From: Gemmatimonadota bacterium
GTDB lineage: Bacteria > Gemmatimonadota > Gemmatimonadetes > Longimicrobiales > Gaopeijiaceae
Direction of reading: 5' to 3'
Length of the DNA stretch: 64,000 bases
NCBI GenBank assembly: GCA_022823365.1
Contig: JAJDXG010000019.1
Span: forward strand, 1 to 64,000
Below, piece by piece: positions 19,588 to 28,685 of the stretch; within the stretch, counting starts at the first letter, position 1; the number at the start of each line of letters is the position of its first letter. The position numbers and the translations under genes were made by a program. Below the pieces are notes generated by a model. The model saw only the letters and a list, made by a program, of their open reading frames with translations. It did no database searches and was not told where the DNA came from.

Positions 19588-21138
19588 TCAATCCGGGCCA
19601 TGGGGGGCGGATCCGCCGGCTCTTCGCGGGCGCGCGCGCTCCAGCAGCACCACCCGCAACTCACGCCCCAGGGGAGTGAGCCGATACTTCTGCCTGCCGC
19701 TCGTGGGCTTGTCCGGGATCGTCATCTCGATGAGGCCGGCGTCGAGCGCCGGTCGCAGGTAGTTGACCACCAGGTTGCTGCGGTTCCTGAGGCCGAGGCC
19801 CTGGAGAATCTGCACGCGGGATCGCTCGCGATCCAGAACCCGTACCAGGTCCCTGACCTGGACCGTGGTCTTTCGCTCCCAAACTTGCGTGGGATCCCTG
19901 GGTCGGTCAGGGCCCTTTGTCCCGGCATTATGCGGGTTGAACAGGCTTGCCTGCATGGCGGCGAAGTCGTCGTCGTCGATGCCCGAGGGCCGGAGCCGGA
20001 TGGCGGGCGGGCGTCTGAAGCTTGTGATGACTTCGGTTCCGGAAGACTCGATCCGAGGCTCCAGAACCCCATACTCCCGGCAGAGCGACTTCATGCGCCG
20101 GATGCCGGTGCCGAGTCCTCCAACCAGGCCCATGCGGGCGAGCATGCTGTAGAGCAGCGGATTGCGGGGAACGCTCTTGGTTCCCAGATCGCCCTCGTTC
20201 ATTCCCTCGGGCAGCCCGCCGGGGCTGGCGATCACCACGCGGTCCTTGAAGACACGTACCTGCACGTGGTTGCGGGAACGGTAGTCACGGTGGGCGATCG
20301 CGTTCGCGAGCGCCTCGCGCAAGGCCTCCTCGGGGAGCTCGGGACGGCCCCTGGCGTCTTCACGCCAGATCGTGAACTGGACGTTGATTCTCCGCAGAAC
20401 CCACGCCAGCACTTCGTCCGCGATGTCGGGAAGTGAGCCGTGAAAGTCCTGCCGTTCGAGGCTTCCCGCCTCCTCCTTCCCCCGAAAGAGGGCACAGGAT
20501 ACGTGTGCGCTGTCCGTGAACTGGCGGATGTCCTGGGCGAGCAGCCACGCGCCGGCGTAGGTCATCCGGTCTTCGTTGTCGACGAGGCCGAGGTTGCGCA
20601 GCGCCAGGATCGCGTGCATGGCTTCCGGAATCTTCGCCCGAGCGATGAACCGCTCCCAGACGTCGGCTTTGAGATGAGCCTCCATTGAAAAGGCCCCACA
20701 GGGCTCCTTGTCGAAGTGAGCGCGCCCGACAGCGTAGTAGAGATCCTTGATCTCCGCATTCGTCAGTCGCCGGCTGCCGCTCCCCTCGCGCACGAAGGCG
20801 CGCCATCCAATGGAGTAGGGCTTGTACTTCTGGGGCGGGACGGTCACGCGCATCACTTCGCCCACGGTCTCGACCTCCACCATGATCGGCGGGTCGCCGG
20901 ACCGGGCAACAGTGAGCACCTTGACGCGGGTCCGGCGGTGGTTCCCGACGCCGACCACCTCCCCCGAGCTGGACACGCCGAGCAGGATTGTCCCGCCGTC
21001 CCCGTTCGCGAACGCGCACAACTCCCTGCCGAACTCTCGCCCGAGCGAACGTTGGAACTCGACCTCGGGGCCCTCGCCGGCGGCGATCAGGTCAAGGAGC
21101 TCCTGGCGGGTCACCGGGAAGCCGGCCGCCCCGGGCAC
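19588..21138 (-). CDS. AlbA_2/Schlafen-type ATP-binding transcriptional regulator
   Basis: A 516-residue protein. The N-terminal AlbA_2 (Schlafen AAA_4-like) domain has EVEFQRSLG and FANGDGGTILLGV. A GHKL-like C-terminal ATPase region follows (EALREALANAIAHRDY, then GLGTGIRRM), and a winged-helix-like tail ends the protein. Family members are putative DNA-binding regulators, sometimes with defence links. No mobile or defence genes surround this one. The GTG at 21138 is the only in-frame start reaching the conserved N-terminus, but its ribosome binding site is weak. Confidence 0.78.
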   Translation of the reverse strand: MPGAAGFPVTRQELLDLIAAGEGPEVEFQRSLGREFGRELCAFANGDGGTILLGVSSSGEVVGVGNHRRTRVKVLTVARSGDPPIMVEVETVGEVMRVTVPPQKYKPYSIGWRAFVREGSGSRRLTNAEIKDLYYAVGRAHFDKEPCGAFSMEAHLKADVWERFIARAKIPEAMHAILALRNLGLVDNEDRMTYAGAWLLAQDIRQFTDSAHVSCALFRGKEEAGSLERQDFHGSLPDIADEVLAWVLRRINVQFTIWREDARGRPELPEEALREALANAIAHRDYRSRNHVQVRVFKDRVVIASPGGLPEGMNEGDLGTKSVPRNPLLYSMLARMGLVGGLGTGIRRMKSLCREYGVLEPRIESSGTEVITSFRRPPAIRLRPSGIDDDDFAAMQASLFNPHNAGTKGPDRPRDPTQVWERKTTVQVRDLVRVLDRERSRVQILQGLGLRNRSNLVVNYLRPALDAGLIEMTIPDKPTSGRQKYRLTPLGRELRVVLLERARPRRAGGSAPHGPD

Positions 21139-21215
21139 GCCCGCCGGGACATCACATCCTGTATGCTCACTTGTATCATGATGGCTCTAAGGGCTGGCGC
21201 GCGCGGTCGGGGTTG

Positions 21216-22409
21216 TCAAGGGTCCGCGCGGCCTCCCCCGGCCGATGACCCGAGCACCGTGATGGTCGCGGTGCCGACGTAGTTCGCGCCCGCCCTGGTC
21301 GCCTGGGCCCGGATGGTTCCGGTTCCCGGCCCGACGGCCGTGACCAGACCACTGTCGTCCACCGTCACCGCGGCCGCGTTGGACGTCGACCAGACATAGT
21401 CGGTGTCCTCGACCTGGTATCCGTTCCCGTCGAGCGCGAGGGCGCGCAGGCGTACCGAGTCACCGACCCGGGCAAGGGTGTCGACCTGCGGGGTGACGCG
21501 CACCTCCGTCGCAAGCTGGGCGACGGTTACGCCCGCGGAATCGAGCAGTTCCCCGGCGGCCGCGAACACATCCGTGCTGCCGGTGCGCACCGCCGTGACC
21601 AGCCCCGTCGAATCGACGGTCGCGACGGCGTCGTGCTCGGATATCCAGGTGACGGCCAGGGCCGGGCCCGGGTGGCCGTTGGCGTCGACACCGGTCGCGA
21701 CCAGGCGGACGGTATCGGCGAGCGAGAAGAGCGTCAGTGCGGCCGGCACCACATCCATCTCGACGATCACCTGCGAGACGGTGACCGCGGCGGCCCCGCT
21801 GGCCGCGCCCGCCTGAGCGGTGATGCTCGCGGAGCCGTTGCCGGCCGCGGTGACGAGGCCGTTGGAATCGACCGTGGCGACCGCGTCGTCTGCCGATGAC
21901 CAGGTGATGGTTGCGTCTTCGACGGCATTGTCGTTCGCGTCGAACGGCGCGGCGGTGAGCTGTACGGAATCGCCGAGGGCGGAGAACGTGTGCGCATCCG
22001 GCGATACGTCGACGCGCGCCGCCCGCTGCGCGACGGTGACGGAGGCGGTCCCGGCCGCGCTGCCGGATGTGGCCGTGACGGTGGCGTTCCCGTTGGCAAC
22101 GGCGGTCACCAGTCCACCGGCGCTCACGCTCGCGACCGAATTGTCGCTGGTCGTCCAGCTGACGGGCGCCCCCGCCATCGCCTGGCCGCTCTGGTCGGCG
22201 ACGGCCGCGGTCAGCTGGAGCGTCTCGCCGAAGGACGAGAGGTCCATGGAAGCTGGCGAAATGCTGACGGTTGTGGCGACGGGAGGCTCCGGAGGCTCGG
22301 TCGGCGCCGCCTCGTCATCGCCAACACAGGCGACGATCAGAGTCAGCGCCACGATGGGCACCGCTACGGAGCAGGCGGGTCCGGCCCGCCTCGGCTCAGG
22401 TCTCCTCAT
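21216..22409 (-). CDS. Ig-like (BIG2) repeat lipoprotein
   Basis: A 397-residue surface or periplasmic lipoprotein. After lipobox LIVAC and a Pro/Glu linker come four BIG2 domains of about 85-90 residues. Each has the pattern of a size/dynamic strand, VSW or ITWSS, DNSVASV or DAVATVD, then GLVTAV. No catalytic domain is attached, so adhesion or scaffolding is the likely role. The ATG at 22409 has GGGAGGG upstream; an in-frame ATG at 22475 lacks signal-peptide character before it. It is separated from coaX by 126 bases. Confidence 0.82.
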   Translation of the reverse strand: MRRPEPRRAGPACSVAVPIVALTLIVACVGDDEAAPTEPPEPPVATTVSISPASMDLSSFGETLQLTAAVADQSGQAMAGAPVSWTTSDNSVASVSAGGLVTAVANGNATVTATSGSAAGTASVTVAQRAARVDVSPDAHTFSALGDSVQLTAAPFDANDNAVEDATITWSSADDAVATVDSNGLVTAAGNGSASITAQAGAASGAAAVTVSQVIVEMDVVPAALTLFSLADTVRLVATGVDANGHPGPALAVTWISEHDAVATVDSTGLVTAVRTGSTDVFAAAGELLDSAGVTVAQLATEVRVTPQVDTLARVGDSVRLRALALDGNGYQVEDTDYVWSTSNAAAVTVDDSGLVTAVGPGTGTIRAQATRAGANYVGTATITVLGSSAGGGRADP

Positions 22410-22535
22410 GGCCTTCCCTCCCGGTAACAGGGCGGGCTCGGGGTCGTGGGTCGTGCCAACATGATACCCCCGCAAGTCGAGCTTGGTGCGGCTCCGGTTC
22501 GCGGCGGGCTACATGGATGCTCTGCCAGATCATCA

Positions 22536-23321
22536 CTACCCCGAGTGTTCCGCCACATGCTCCCCGGCCAGCTCCAGCCCGATCAGCGTGAGCAGCGGGT
22601 CTACGTGGTCGAAGGCGGCAACGTGCTTCGCCACCAGCGGAGAGAAGCCGCCGGTGCCCACGACCATGGGATCGGCAACGTCCCATTCCGCTCGCACGCG
22701 CTCGATCATCCCCGCGATCGCGTCCATGGTGGTGAAGAAGATGCCGGAGTGGATGCAGGATTCGGTGCGTTTGCCGATCACCCGCTTCGGGGGAATGAAC
22801 TCCACGGGCGGAAGTTTGGCCGTCCGGGCCGCGAGCCACTCCTTGCCGGACATGAGGCCCGGAGCGATGACGCCCCCCTGGAAGCGGCCGTCGGCGGTGA
22901 TGCAGTCGTAGGTGGTGGCGGTGCCCAGGTCGACGACGATGCAGTCGCGCCCGAAGAGCCGGGAAGCGGCCATGGTGTTGGCGACGCGGTCGGCACCCAC
23001 GGTGCGCGGCTCCTGCACGTCCAGGACGATGGGCAGGGGTGTGGACGCGTCGATGACCACCAGCTCCGCGGAACCAAGCCGGGCCGCGGCTTCCCTCAGG
23101 ACATCGGAAGCGGAGGGGACCACCGAGCCCAGCACGACGCGGGTGAGGGCGTCGGGGTCGTGGCCGCCCGAGCGGAGCAGCGCGCCGAGCAGCAGCACAT
23201 ACTCGTCGGCGGTGCGCGGCACGTGGGTGCTCACCCGCCAGCGGCCCGCGACCCCTTCCTCGCCGGGGACGAAAAGCGCGAGCACGGTTTCGGTATTGCC
23301 CACATCCAGTACCAGATGCAT
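22536..23321 (-). CDS. coaX: Type III pantothenate kinase
   Basis: A 261-residue cytosolic enzyme for the first step of coenzyme A synthesis (pantothenate to 4'-phosphopantothenate). ASKHA-fold signatures are DVGNTETVLALF at the N-terminus, GADRVANTMAA and VVDLGTATTYD. Full length. Immediately downstream of birA in the same direction (23 bases), a pairing seen in many bacteria. Confidence 0.95.
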   Translation of the reverse strand: MHLVLDVGNTETVLALFVPGEEGVAGRWRVSTHVPRTADEYVLLLGALLRSGGHDPDALTRVVLGSVVPSASDVLREAAARLGSAELVVIDASTPLPIVLDVQEPRTVGADRVANTMAASRLFGRDCIVVDLGTATTYDCITADGRFQGGVIAPGLMSGKEWLAARTAKLPPVEFIPPKRVIGKRTESCIHSGIFFTTMDAIAGMIERVRAEWDVADPMVVGTGGFSPLVAKHVAAFDHVDPLLTLIGLELAGEHVAEHSG

Positions 23322-23344
23322 GTCGTGTTTCCTCGGGTGGATGC

Positions 23345-24169
23345 CTACGGATCCGGCAACAGCCTCACGCCGCCGGAACGAATCTCGCGCCTCGCGCCTC
23401 CGGATTTCTCGAAGAGGAGCGCCCCCCCGGAGCTGATCCCGCGGGCCGTTCCGGTCTCGCCGCTCCCCAGAACGACGCCGCGGCCCCTGAGGGCATCACG
23501 CCAGGTGAGCTCCCGGTGCAGCGCTCCCTCCAGCCGGGCCGCCCCGGGGATCAGCAGCTCCCGCAGCCGGGCGAGCAGCGCACCCGCGAGGGCAGGCCTC
23601 GACACGGAGGTTGCGCCCATCATGCTCAGCGATCCGGCGCGGCCGCGGAGTTCCGGTGGGAAATCCGCCACGCGTTGCGAGATATTGATGCCCGTTCCGA
23701 TCGCCATGCCCCGGCCCCCGGCGCCGTCGTCCCATGATTCGCACAGGATGCCGCCGACCTTGCGGCCTGCCACGACAAGATCGTTCGGCCACTCGATCTC
23801 CGCCCGCAAGTCCGGGCAGACCTCCTCGATCGCGCGCGCGGCCGCGATTCCGACGAGGAGCGGGACGATGGAATGTGCGGATGGGCGCCTCGCGAGCACC
23901 ACGGTCATCCAGAGCCCGGAGCCGGGCAGGGACAGCCACCGGCGCCCTTCCCTCCCCCGCCCCCGGGTCTGTTCGTCAGCGATGACCACCGAAAACGATG
24001 GCGCGCCGCCGCGGGCGAGGCTGCGGGCGCGGTCGTTGGTGGAACCGAGGCGACCGTGCACTTCGAGGAGCGGCACGCCCCACCGCTCCGCCCAGCGGGC
24101 GACCGGTTCGCCCTGCCAGATCCGGGAGCCGCGGTCGCCGGTGTGCCGGACCGGCCTGCCGCCGCGCAT
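23345..24169 (-). CDS. birA: Biotin--[acetyl-CoA-carboxylase] ligase
   Basis: A 274-residue enzyme attaching biotin to carboxylase carrier protein. It shows GSTNDRARSLA, the biotinyl-AMP loop DEQTRGRGREGR, and WPNDLVV followed by KVGGILCE. The N-terminal winged-helix found in E. coli BirA is absent, so this is a ligase without repressor function. ATG at 24169, 11 bases after the uppP stop. Sequence upstream in frame belongs to uppP. Confidence 0.93.
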   Translation of the reverse strand: MRGGRPVRHTGDRGSRIWQGEPVARWAERWGVPLLEVHGRLGSTNDRARSLARGGAPSFSVVIADEQTRGRGREGRRWLSLPGSGLWMTVVLARRPSAHSIVPLLVGIAAARAIEEVCPDLRAEIEWPNDLVVAGRKVGGILCESWDDGAGGRGMAIGTGINISQRVADFPPELRGRAGSLSMMGATSVSRPALAGALLARLRELLIPGAARLEGALHRELTWRDALRGRGVVLGSGETGTARGISSGGALLFEKSGGARREIRSGGVRLLPDP

Positions 24170-24180
24170 GGCTCTGCCGC

Positions 24181-24984
24181 CTACGCGATCCACAGGTATC
24201 CGAGAAAGAGCAGCCCCAGAATCCAGGGATACAGGGCGAAGCGGTGGAACGAACGGGCGCGCAGCACGGCCAGGAAGATCCTGATGGCAACCAGGCCGGT
24301 CACCGTGGCTGCCACAGCCCCGAATACGAGCGGCGCGGTTCCCACGGCCGACGCCGCGGCTCCGGCATCCAGGAGCTGAAGAAGGGTGGCTCCGAGTATC
24401 GCCGGCACAGACATCAGGAACGAGAACTCGGCCGCGTCGTCGGACGCAACGCCCAGCCAGAGGGCCGCCACCACGGTCGAACCCGAGCGCGAGATGCCGG
24501 GAAGGAGCGCGAATGCCTGGGCGACCCCGATGAGCATCGCGACGCCCAGCCCGCGCGCCCCCGGGAACGGTGCAGGCTGCGGCGTCCCCCGCCGCATCGC
24601 CGCGCGCGCGCTCCACAGCACCCCGCCCGTGACCAGGAACGCCACTCCCGCCGCGGCCGGCGTCTCGAACGCCGCCTCCACGACATCCGCCAGGAGGAAA
24701 TAGACCGCTGCCGCCGGTACGTTGGCGAGGGCGACGAGCCCGAGGTAGCGCCAGGTCCCGGGGTCCAGCCGGACCGATCCCCGCATGAGCGCGCCCACGC
24801 GCCGCCGGTATGCGACCAGCACCGAAACCAGCGTCGCAAAGTGCACGGCGACCTCGAAGGCGACACCGGGAAGTTCGATTCCGAGCAGCGCCTGGCCGAC
24901 GACCAGATGCCCGGAGCTCGAGACCGGGAGGAACTCGGTCAACCCCTGAACCACACCCAGCAGGACGGCTTCCCGGACGCTCAC
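24181..24984 (-). CDS. uppP: Undecaprenyl-diphosphatase
   Basis: A 267-residue polytopic membrane enzyme (BacA type) that recycles undecaprenyl diphosphate for cell-wall synthesis. Both catalytic signatures are visible: LTEFLPVSSSGHL near residue 16 and PGISRSGSTV. About eight TM helices. The GTG start overlaps the miaA stop as GTGA, indicating translational coupling. Confidence 0.95.
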   Translation of the reverse strand: MSVREAVLLGVVQGLTEFLPVSSSGHLVVGQALLGIELPGVAFEVAVHFATLVSVLVAYRRRVGALMRGSVRLDPGTWRYLGLVALANVPAAAVYFLLADVVEAAFETPAAAGVAFLVTGGVLWSARAAMRRGTPQPAPFPGARGLGVAMLIGVAQAFALLPGISRSGSTVVAALWLGVASDDAAEFSFLMSVPAILGATLLQLLDAGAAASAVGTAPLVFGAVAATVTGLVAIRIFLAVLRARSFHRFALYPWILGLLFLGYLWIA

Positions 24985-25943
24985 TGGTCCGGCGTCTCAC
25001 GGCTGGCGCCGCCCCGCGCCCGCCAGACCCCCAGCACCTCGGCGCGTTGAGTTTCGAGCGGCTTCAGGCCATCAATCCTGACTGCGTCCGGGGGCAACTG
25101 GTTGCGGAACCAGGTGAGCTGCCGGCGGGCGTAGCCACGGGTCGCGCGCCGGGTCGCGTCCAGAGCCTCCTCGAGGCCGAGACGTCCCTCCAGGTATCCG
25201 AGGATCTCGCGATAGCCGGTGCCGGACATCCCGGGATCGTCCGCCCCATAGCCGCGAGCGGAGAGAGCGCGGACTTCCTCGATCATTCCCCGCTCGGCCA
25301 TCGTGCCCACGCGCTCGTTGATGCGGCCGTAGAGTTCGTCGCGCGGCAGTTCCAGCACCACGACCATGCCCTCGGCAACCGGTGCGTTCGCCTGCGCGGT
25401 TCGGTGCCACCAGGACAGCGGACGGCCCGTGAGCAGGGTCACTTCGAGGGTGCGCTCGATGCGCTGGACCCCGCCCGCGACCGCGAGCCGGGCCCGTTCC
25501 GGATCCAGCACGCGCACCCAGCGCTCCAGCTCCTCCATCCCGCGCTGCGCAAGGAAACGGCGCAGGCGCGCCACCTGGCCCGGGTCCAGTTTCGGCTCCT
25601 CGAAGAGGGGTTCCATGAGAGCCTTCAAAAAGAAACCGGTGCCTCCCGCCAATACCGGCACCCGGCCGCGCGCGCGGATTCCGTTCATCCAGCGGGCGGC
25701 GTCGCGGGCAAACTCGCCGGCGCTGTAGGATTCGTCCGGATCCCGGATGTCGACGCCGTGATGCGGGATGCGCGCGCGGATGCCGCCGGCCACCTTGTCG
25801 GTGCCGATATCCATGCCGCGGTAGATCTGGCGCGAGTCCATGGAGATGACCTCGCCGTCCAGCGCCTCGGCCACCGCCAGCGAGAGCGCGGTCTTGCCCG
25901 TGGTGGTCGCGCCGGTGATGGCGAGGAACTCAGGTGCGGCCAA
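24981..25943 (-). CDS. miaA: tRNA dimethylallyltransferase
   Basis: A 320-residue enzyme adding the isopentenyl group to A37 of tRNAs reading UNN codons. It shows the P-loop GATTTGKT, DSRQIYRGMDIGTDK, AGGTGFFLKAL and the C-terminal RRQLTWFRNQ. A TTG at 25943 with GGAG upstream gives normal family length and overlaps mutL by 14 bases. A GTG at 25994 is an alternative that would add 17 Cys/Arg-rich residues. Confidence 0.92.
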   Translation of the reverse strand: MAAPEFLAITGATTTGKTALSLAVAEALDGEVISMDSRQIYRGMDIGTDKVAGGIRARIPHHGVDIRDPDESYSAGEFARDAARWMNGIRARGRVPVLAGGTGFFLKALMEPLFEEPKLDPGQVARLRRFLAQRGMEELERWVRVLDPERARLAVAGGVQRIERTLEVTLLTGRPLSWWHRTAQANAPVAEGMVVVLELPRDELYGRINERVGTMAERGMIEEVRALSARGYGADDPGMSGTGYREILGYLEGRLGLEEALDATRRATRGYARRQLTWFRNQLPPDAVRIDGLKPLETQRAEVLGVWRARGGASRETPDQ

Positions 25944-27783
25944 AGCGGCGCTCCAGCTCCGACAGCGACAGGCGCACGGCGGTCGGACGCCCATGCACGT
26001 CGTGATGCGGGAGATCGGTGGCGAAGAGGCGGTCGATCAACTCCCGCATCTCCTCCTGCGACAGCTCCCGGCCGGCCTTGATGGCGCCCTTGCAGGCGAA
26101 GGTCATCGCGATGCGCTCGTGCTGGTTGCGGGCGGCGCGCACCAGTTCCGAGCCGTGGGTCAGCTCGCCGATCATCTCGCGCAGACAGCCCTCGGCGTCG
26201 AAGTACGGATGCGGGTTCGGAACCGCGTGCACGATGATCGAGTTGCCCCCGAACCCGTCGACCTCGAAGCCCGCCCGGGCGAGCATGCCGAACAGCGGCT
26301 CGACGTGCTGATACTCGGCCGGCGACAGGGTCAGCGTGATGGGGAACAGCAGGCGCTGGCCGGGCTGCCCGCCCTTGCCGAAGGCTTCCATCAGCTCCTG
26401 AAAGAGGATGCGTTCGTGGGCGGAGTGCTGGTCGATCATCATCATCCCGCCGCGCACCTCGACGAGGATGTAGGTCCCGTGCAACTGCCAGAGGCGCGCG
26501 GGTTCCACGGGAACTTCCTCGGCCGCAGCGACCGGCCTGGCTGCATCGGCGGCCGCGGGCGCCCCGCTGGCGAAGAGCGCCATCTGTGCATCGGCGGCTT
26601 CGGAGGATGGGTCGGACGACCGGTCAGCAGTCCCGGGAGCGTACTTTGCCGACTCGCGCACCCTGGCCGCGCCTGCGCCGTCGCCAACGGGCGGAACGGA
26701 GGACGGGCTCGATTCGGGCGCCGGATCCTGCACCTTCGAGGTCGCGCCGTCGGACGCGGAGGGGGAGTCGAGCGTGGCGGCGCTTTCCTCACCGGCGAGC
26801 GCGCGCCGGATTTCGTCCTCGATGAAGCCTTCCACCGCGGTCCGGTCGCGGAAGCGCACCTCCAGCTTGGCCGGGTGCACATTCACGTCGACCTCGCCGG
26901 CGGGGAGGTCGAGGTAGAGGAAGAACCAGGGGCGCATGGCCTCGCGAATGGTGGTGCGGTAGGCCCGGCGCACCGCGTCCCTCAGGCCCTTGTCCCGGAA
27001 CGGTCGGCCACCCACGAAAAGGTAGGTGCGGCGCGGGCCGGAACGTGCCTGGTCGGGGCGCTGCAGGAGGCCGCTTACCCGGCCGACCTTTCCCGCCCCG
27101 ACGAACCCGAACATGGAGGCGCGGGCGTCGCTGCCCCACACCCGGCCGACCCGGCGCGCAGGGCCGGGGTCGGCGGGCAGATCCAACAGCGTGCGCCCGT
27201 CGGAGGTGAGGGTGAACGCGACCTCGGGATGGGCCAGGGCGAGCGACGTGAGTTCGGCGGCCACCACCCGGGTCTCCGCGGACCCGCTCTTCAAGAACCG
27301 TCTGCGCGCGGGCGCGTTGAAGAAGAGGTTGGCCGCCTCCAGTGTGGTGCCGCGGGCCCGCGCGTGATCGTCGACACTGGTGATGGTCCCGCCGGTCGCC
27401 CGAATGCGGGTGCCCGCGCCCGACTCGTCGCAGGTCTCGAGGGTCAGCCGCGATACCGCCGCGATGGAGGGCAGCGCCTCGCCACGGAAGCCGAAGCTCG
27501 CGACCCCGCGCAGCTCCCGGGCGCTCGCGATCTTGCTGGTAGCGTGGCGCTCGAGGCACATGATCGCATCCTGGCGCCCCATGCCGGCCCCGTCGTCGAT
27601 CACGCGGATGCGCTGCCTCCCGCCCCGCACCACCTCGACCCGGATGTGCGCTGCGCCGGCGTCCAGGGCGTTCTCGACAAGCTCCTTCACGACCGACGCC
27701 GGACGCTCGACCACCTCGCCGGCGGCGATCTGGTTCGCCACCGAGTCCGGAAGCACCTGGATGGGGCGGGCGGGCGGCGTCAC
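25930..27783 (-). CDS. mutL: DNA mismatch repair protein MutL
   Basis: A 617-residue GHKL ATPase that couples MutS mismatch recognition to strand incision. N-terminal motifs: ENALDAGA, DDGAGMG, ERHATSKI, GFRGEALPSI. A disordered Ala/Ser/Pro linker (about 340-420) leads to the C-terminal dimerisation/endonuclease domain with DQHSAHERILFQE and ACKGAIKA. The usual CPHGRP near the end reads DVHGRP, and the last Glu of the DQHA(X)2E(X)4E motif is shifted, so endonuclease activity is uncertain. The GTG start overlaps the tatD stop as GTGA. Confidence 0.95.
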   Translation of the reverse strand: MTPPARPIQVLPDSVANQIAAGEVVERPASVVKELVENALDAGAAHIRVEVVRGGRQRIRVIDDGAGMGRQDAIMCLERHATSKIASARELRGVASFGFRGEALPSIAAVSRLTLETCDESGAGTRIRATGGTITSVDDHARARGTTLEAANLFFNAPARRRFLKSGSAETRVVAAELTSLALAHPEVAFTLTSDGRTLLDLPADPGPARRVGRVWGSDARASMFGFVGAGKVGRVSGLLQRPDQARSGPRRTYLFVGGRPFRDKGLRDAVRRAYRTTIREAMRPWFFLYLDLPAGEVDVNVHPAKLEVRFRDRTAVEGFIEDEIRRALAGEESAATLDSPSASDGATSKVQDPAPESSPSSVPPVGDGAGAARVRESAKYAPGTADRSSDPSSEAADAQMALFASGAPAAADAARPVAAAEEVPVEPARLWQLHGTYILVEVRGGMMMIDQHSAHERILFQELMEAFGKGGQPGQRLLFPITLTLSPAEYQHVEPLFGMLARAGFEVDGFGGNSIIVHAVPNPHPYFDAEGCLREMIGELTHGSELVRAARNQHERIAMTFACKGAIKAGRELSQEEMRELIDRLFATDLPHHDVHGRPTAVRLSLSELERRFGRT

Positions 27784-28589
27784 TGCGCGGCCGATGAGTG
27801 CTCGATGCGACCCTCGGCTTCCACGGGCTTCAGACCGAAGAAGCGGAGGGCGTTGCGGGTGGTGTAGCGCTCCACCTCTTCCGGGCTCTCACGCCGCACC
27901 TCCGCCACGCCGTCCCGCACCCGCGCCACCCAGGCGGGCTCGTTGCGCCGGCCCCGATGCGGCACCGGCGCCAGGTAGGGTGAGTCGGTCTCGATCATGA
28001 GACGGTCGGAGGGCACCGCCCGCAGAGCTTCCTGGCCGTCGAAGTTCCTGAAGGTCACGAGCCCGGTGAACGAGATGTGCCAGCCGGCGTCGAGCGCTTC
28101 TTCGAGCAGCCTCATCCCGCCGGTGAAGCAGTGGAGCACCCCTCGCGCCGCGTCCCTGAACTCATCGATCACCGCGCGGGTGTCGTCATCCGCGGACCGG
28201 GAGTGCACCACCAGCGGCAACCCTGTGTCGGCTGCCAGGCGGGCATGGGCGCGGAACAGGTCGCGCTGGCGGTCGCGCGGACAGAAGTCGTAGTGGTAGT
28301 CCAGGCCGGTCTCGCCGACCGCGACCAGGCGCGAGGAGGCATTCAGCAGTTCCTCCACCCGACGTACGTCGTCCGGGCCGGCCCGTCCCGCCTCGTGGGG
28401 ATGAATGCCCGCCGTCCCCCACACCTGGCGGTGCGCCCGGGTGAGCTCCGCCACCCGCTCCGCGTCCGCCACCGAAGATGCGATGGAGACGATCGCCCCC
28501 ACCCCGGCGGCGCGCGCCCGCTCGATGGTCTCGACCCGGTCGGCGTCGAAGCGCCGGTCGGTCAGATGGCAGTGGGATTCGAACAGCAT
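27780..28589 (-). CDS. tatD: TatD family metal-dependent DNase
   Basis: A 269-residue TIM-barrel hydrolase with metal ligands in ESHCHL, GETGLDY, VVHSR, HCFTGG and ETDSPYLAP. Family members are 3'-5' exonucleases used in DNA quality control. The ATG at 28589 directly precedes the conserved first strand; the ribosome binding site is weak. Its stop overlaps mutL. Confidence 0.93.
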   Translation of the reverse strand: MLFESHCHLTDRRFDADRVETIERARAAGVGAIVSIASSVADAERVAELTRAHRQVWGTAGIHPHEAGRAGPDDVRRVEELLNASSRLVAVGETGLDYHYDFCPRDRQRDLFRAHARLAADTGLPLVVHSRSADDDTRAVIDEFRDAARGVLHCFTGGMRLLEEALDAGWHISFTGLVTFRNFDGQEALRAVPSDRLMIETDSPYLAPVPHRGRRNEPAWVARVRDGVAEVRRESPEEVERYTTRNALRFFGLKPVEAEGRIEHSSAAQ

Positions 28590-28685
28590 TGCGGTCGTGG
28601 ACCCGGCGGGCCTGGCGACGGCACAGTCAGGGCCGGGAATCCGGGATATCCTGGCCGGCACATCCGCGGGCCCGGCCTCGCGAGC

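Noticed and set aside
18356-19591. Alternative minus-strand frame over the glycosyltransferase
   Set aside because: Only the other frame shows GT2 motifs and TM helices; this one is Arg/Gly-rich noise.
19588-21138. AlbA_2/Schlafen protein as part of a defence system
   Set aside because: No nuclease, helicase, toxin or mobile-element gene is adjacent; it is surrounded by ordinary genes.
21216-22409. Possible tandem DNA repeat or CRISPR-like array
   Set aside because: The periodicity is about 260 bases and is explained by four diverged Ig-like protein domains.
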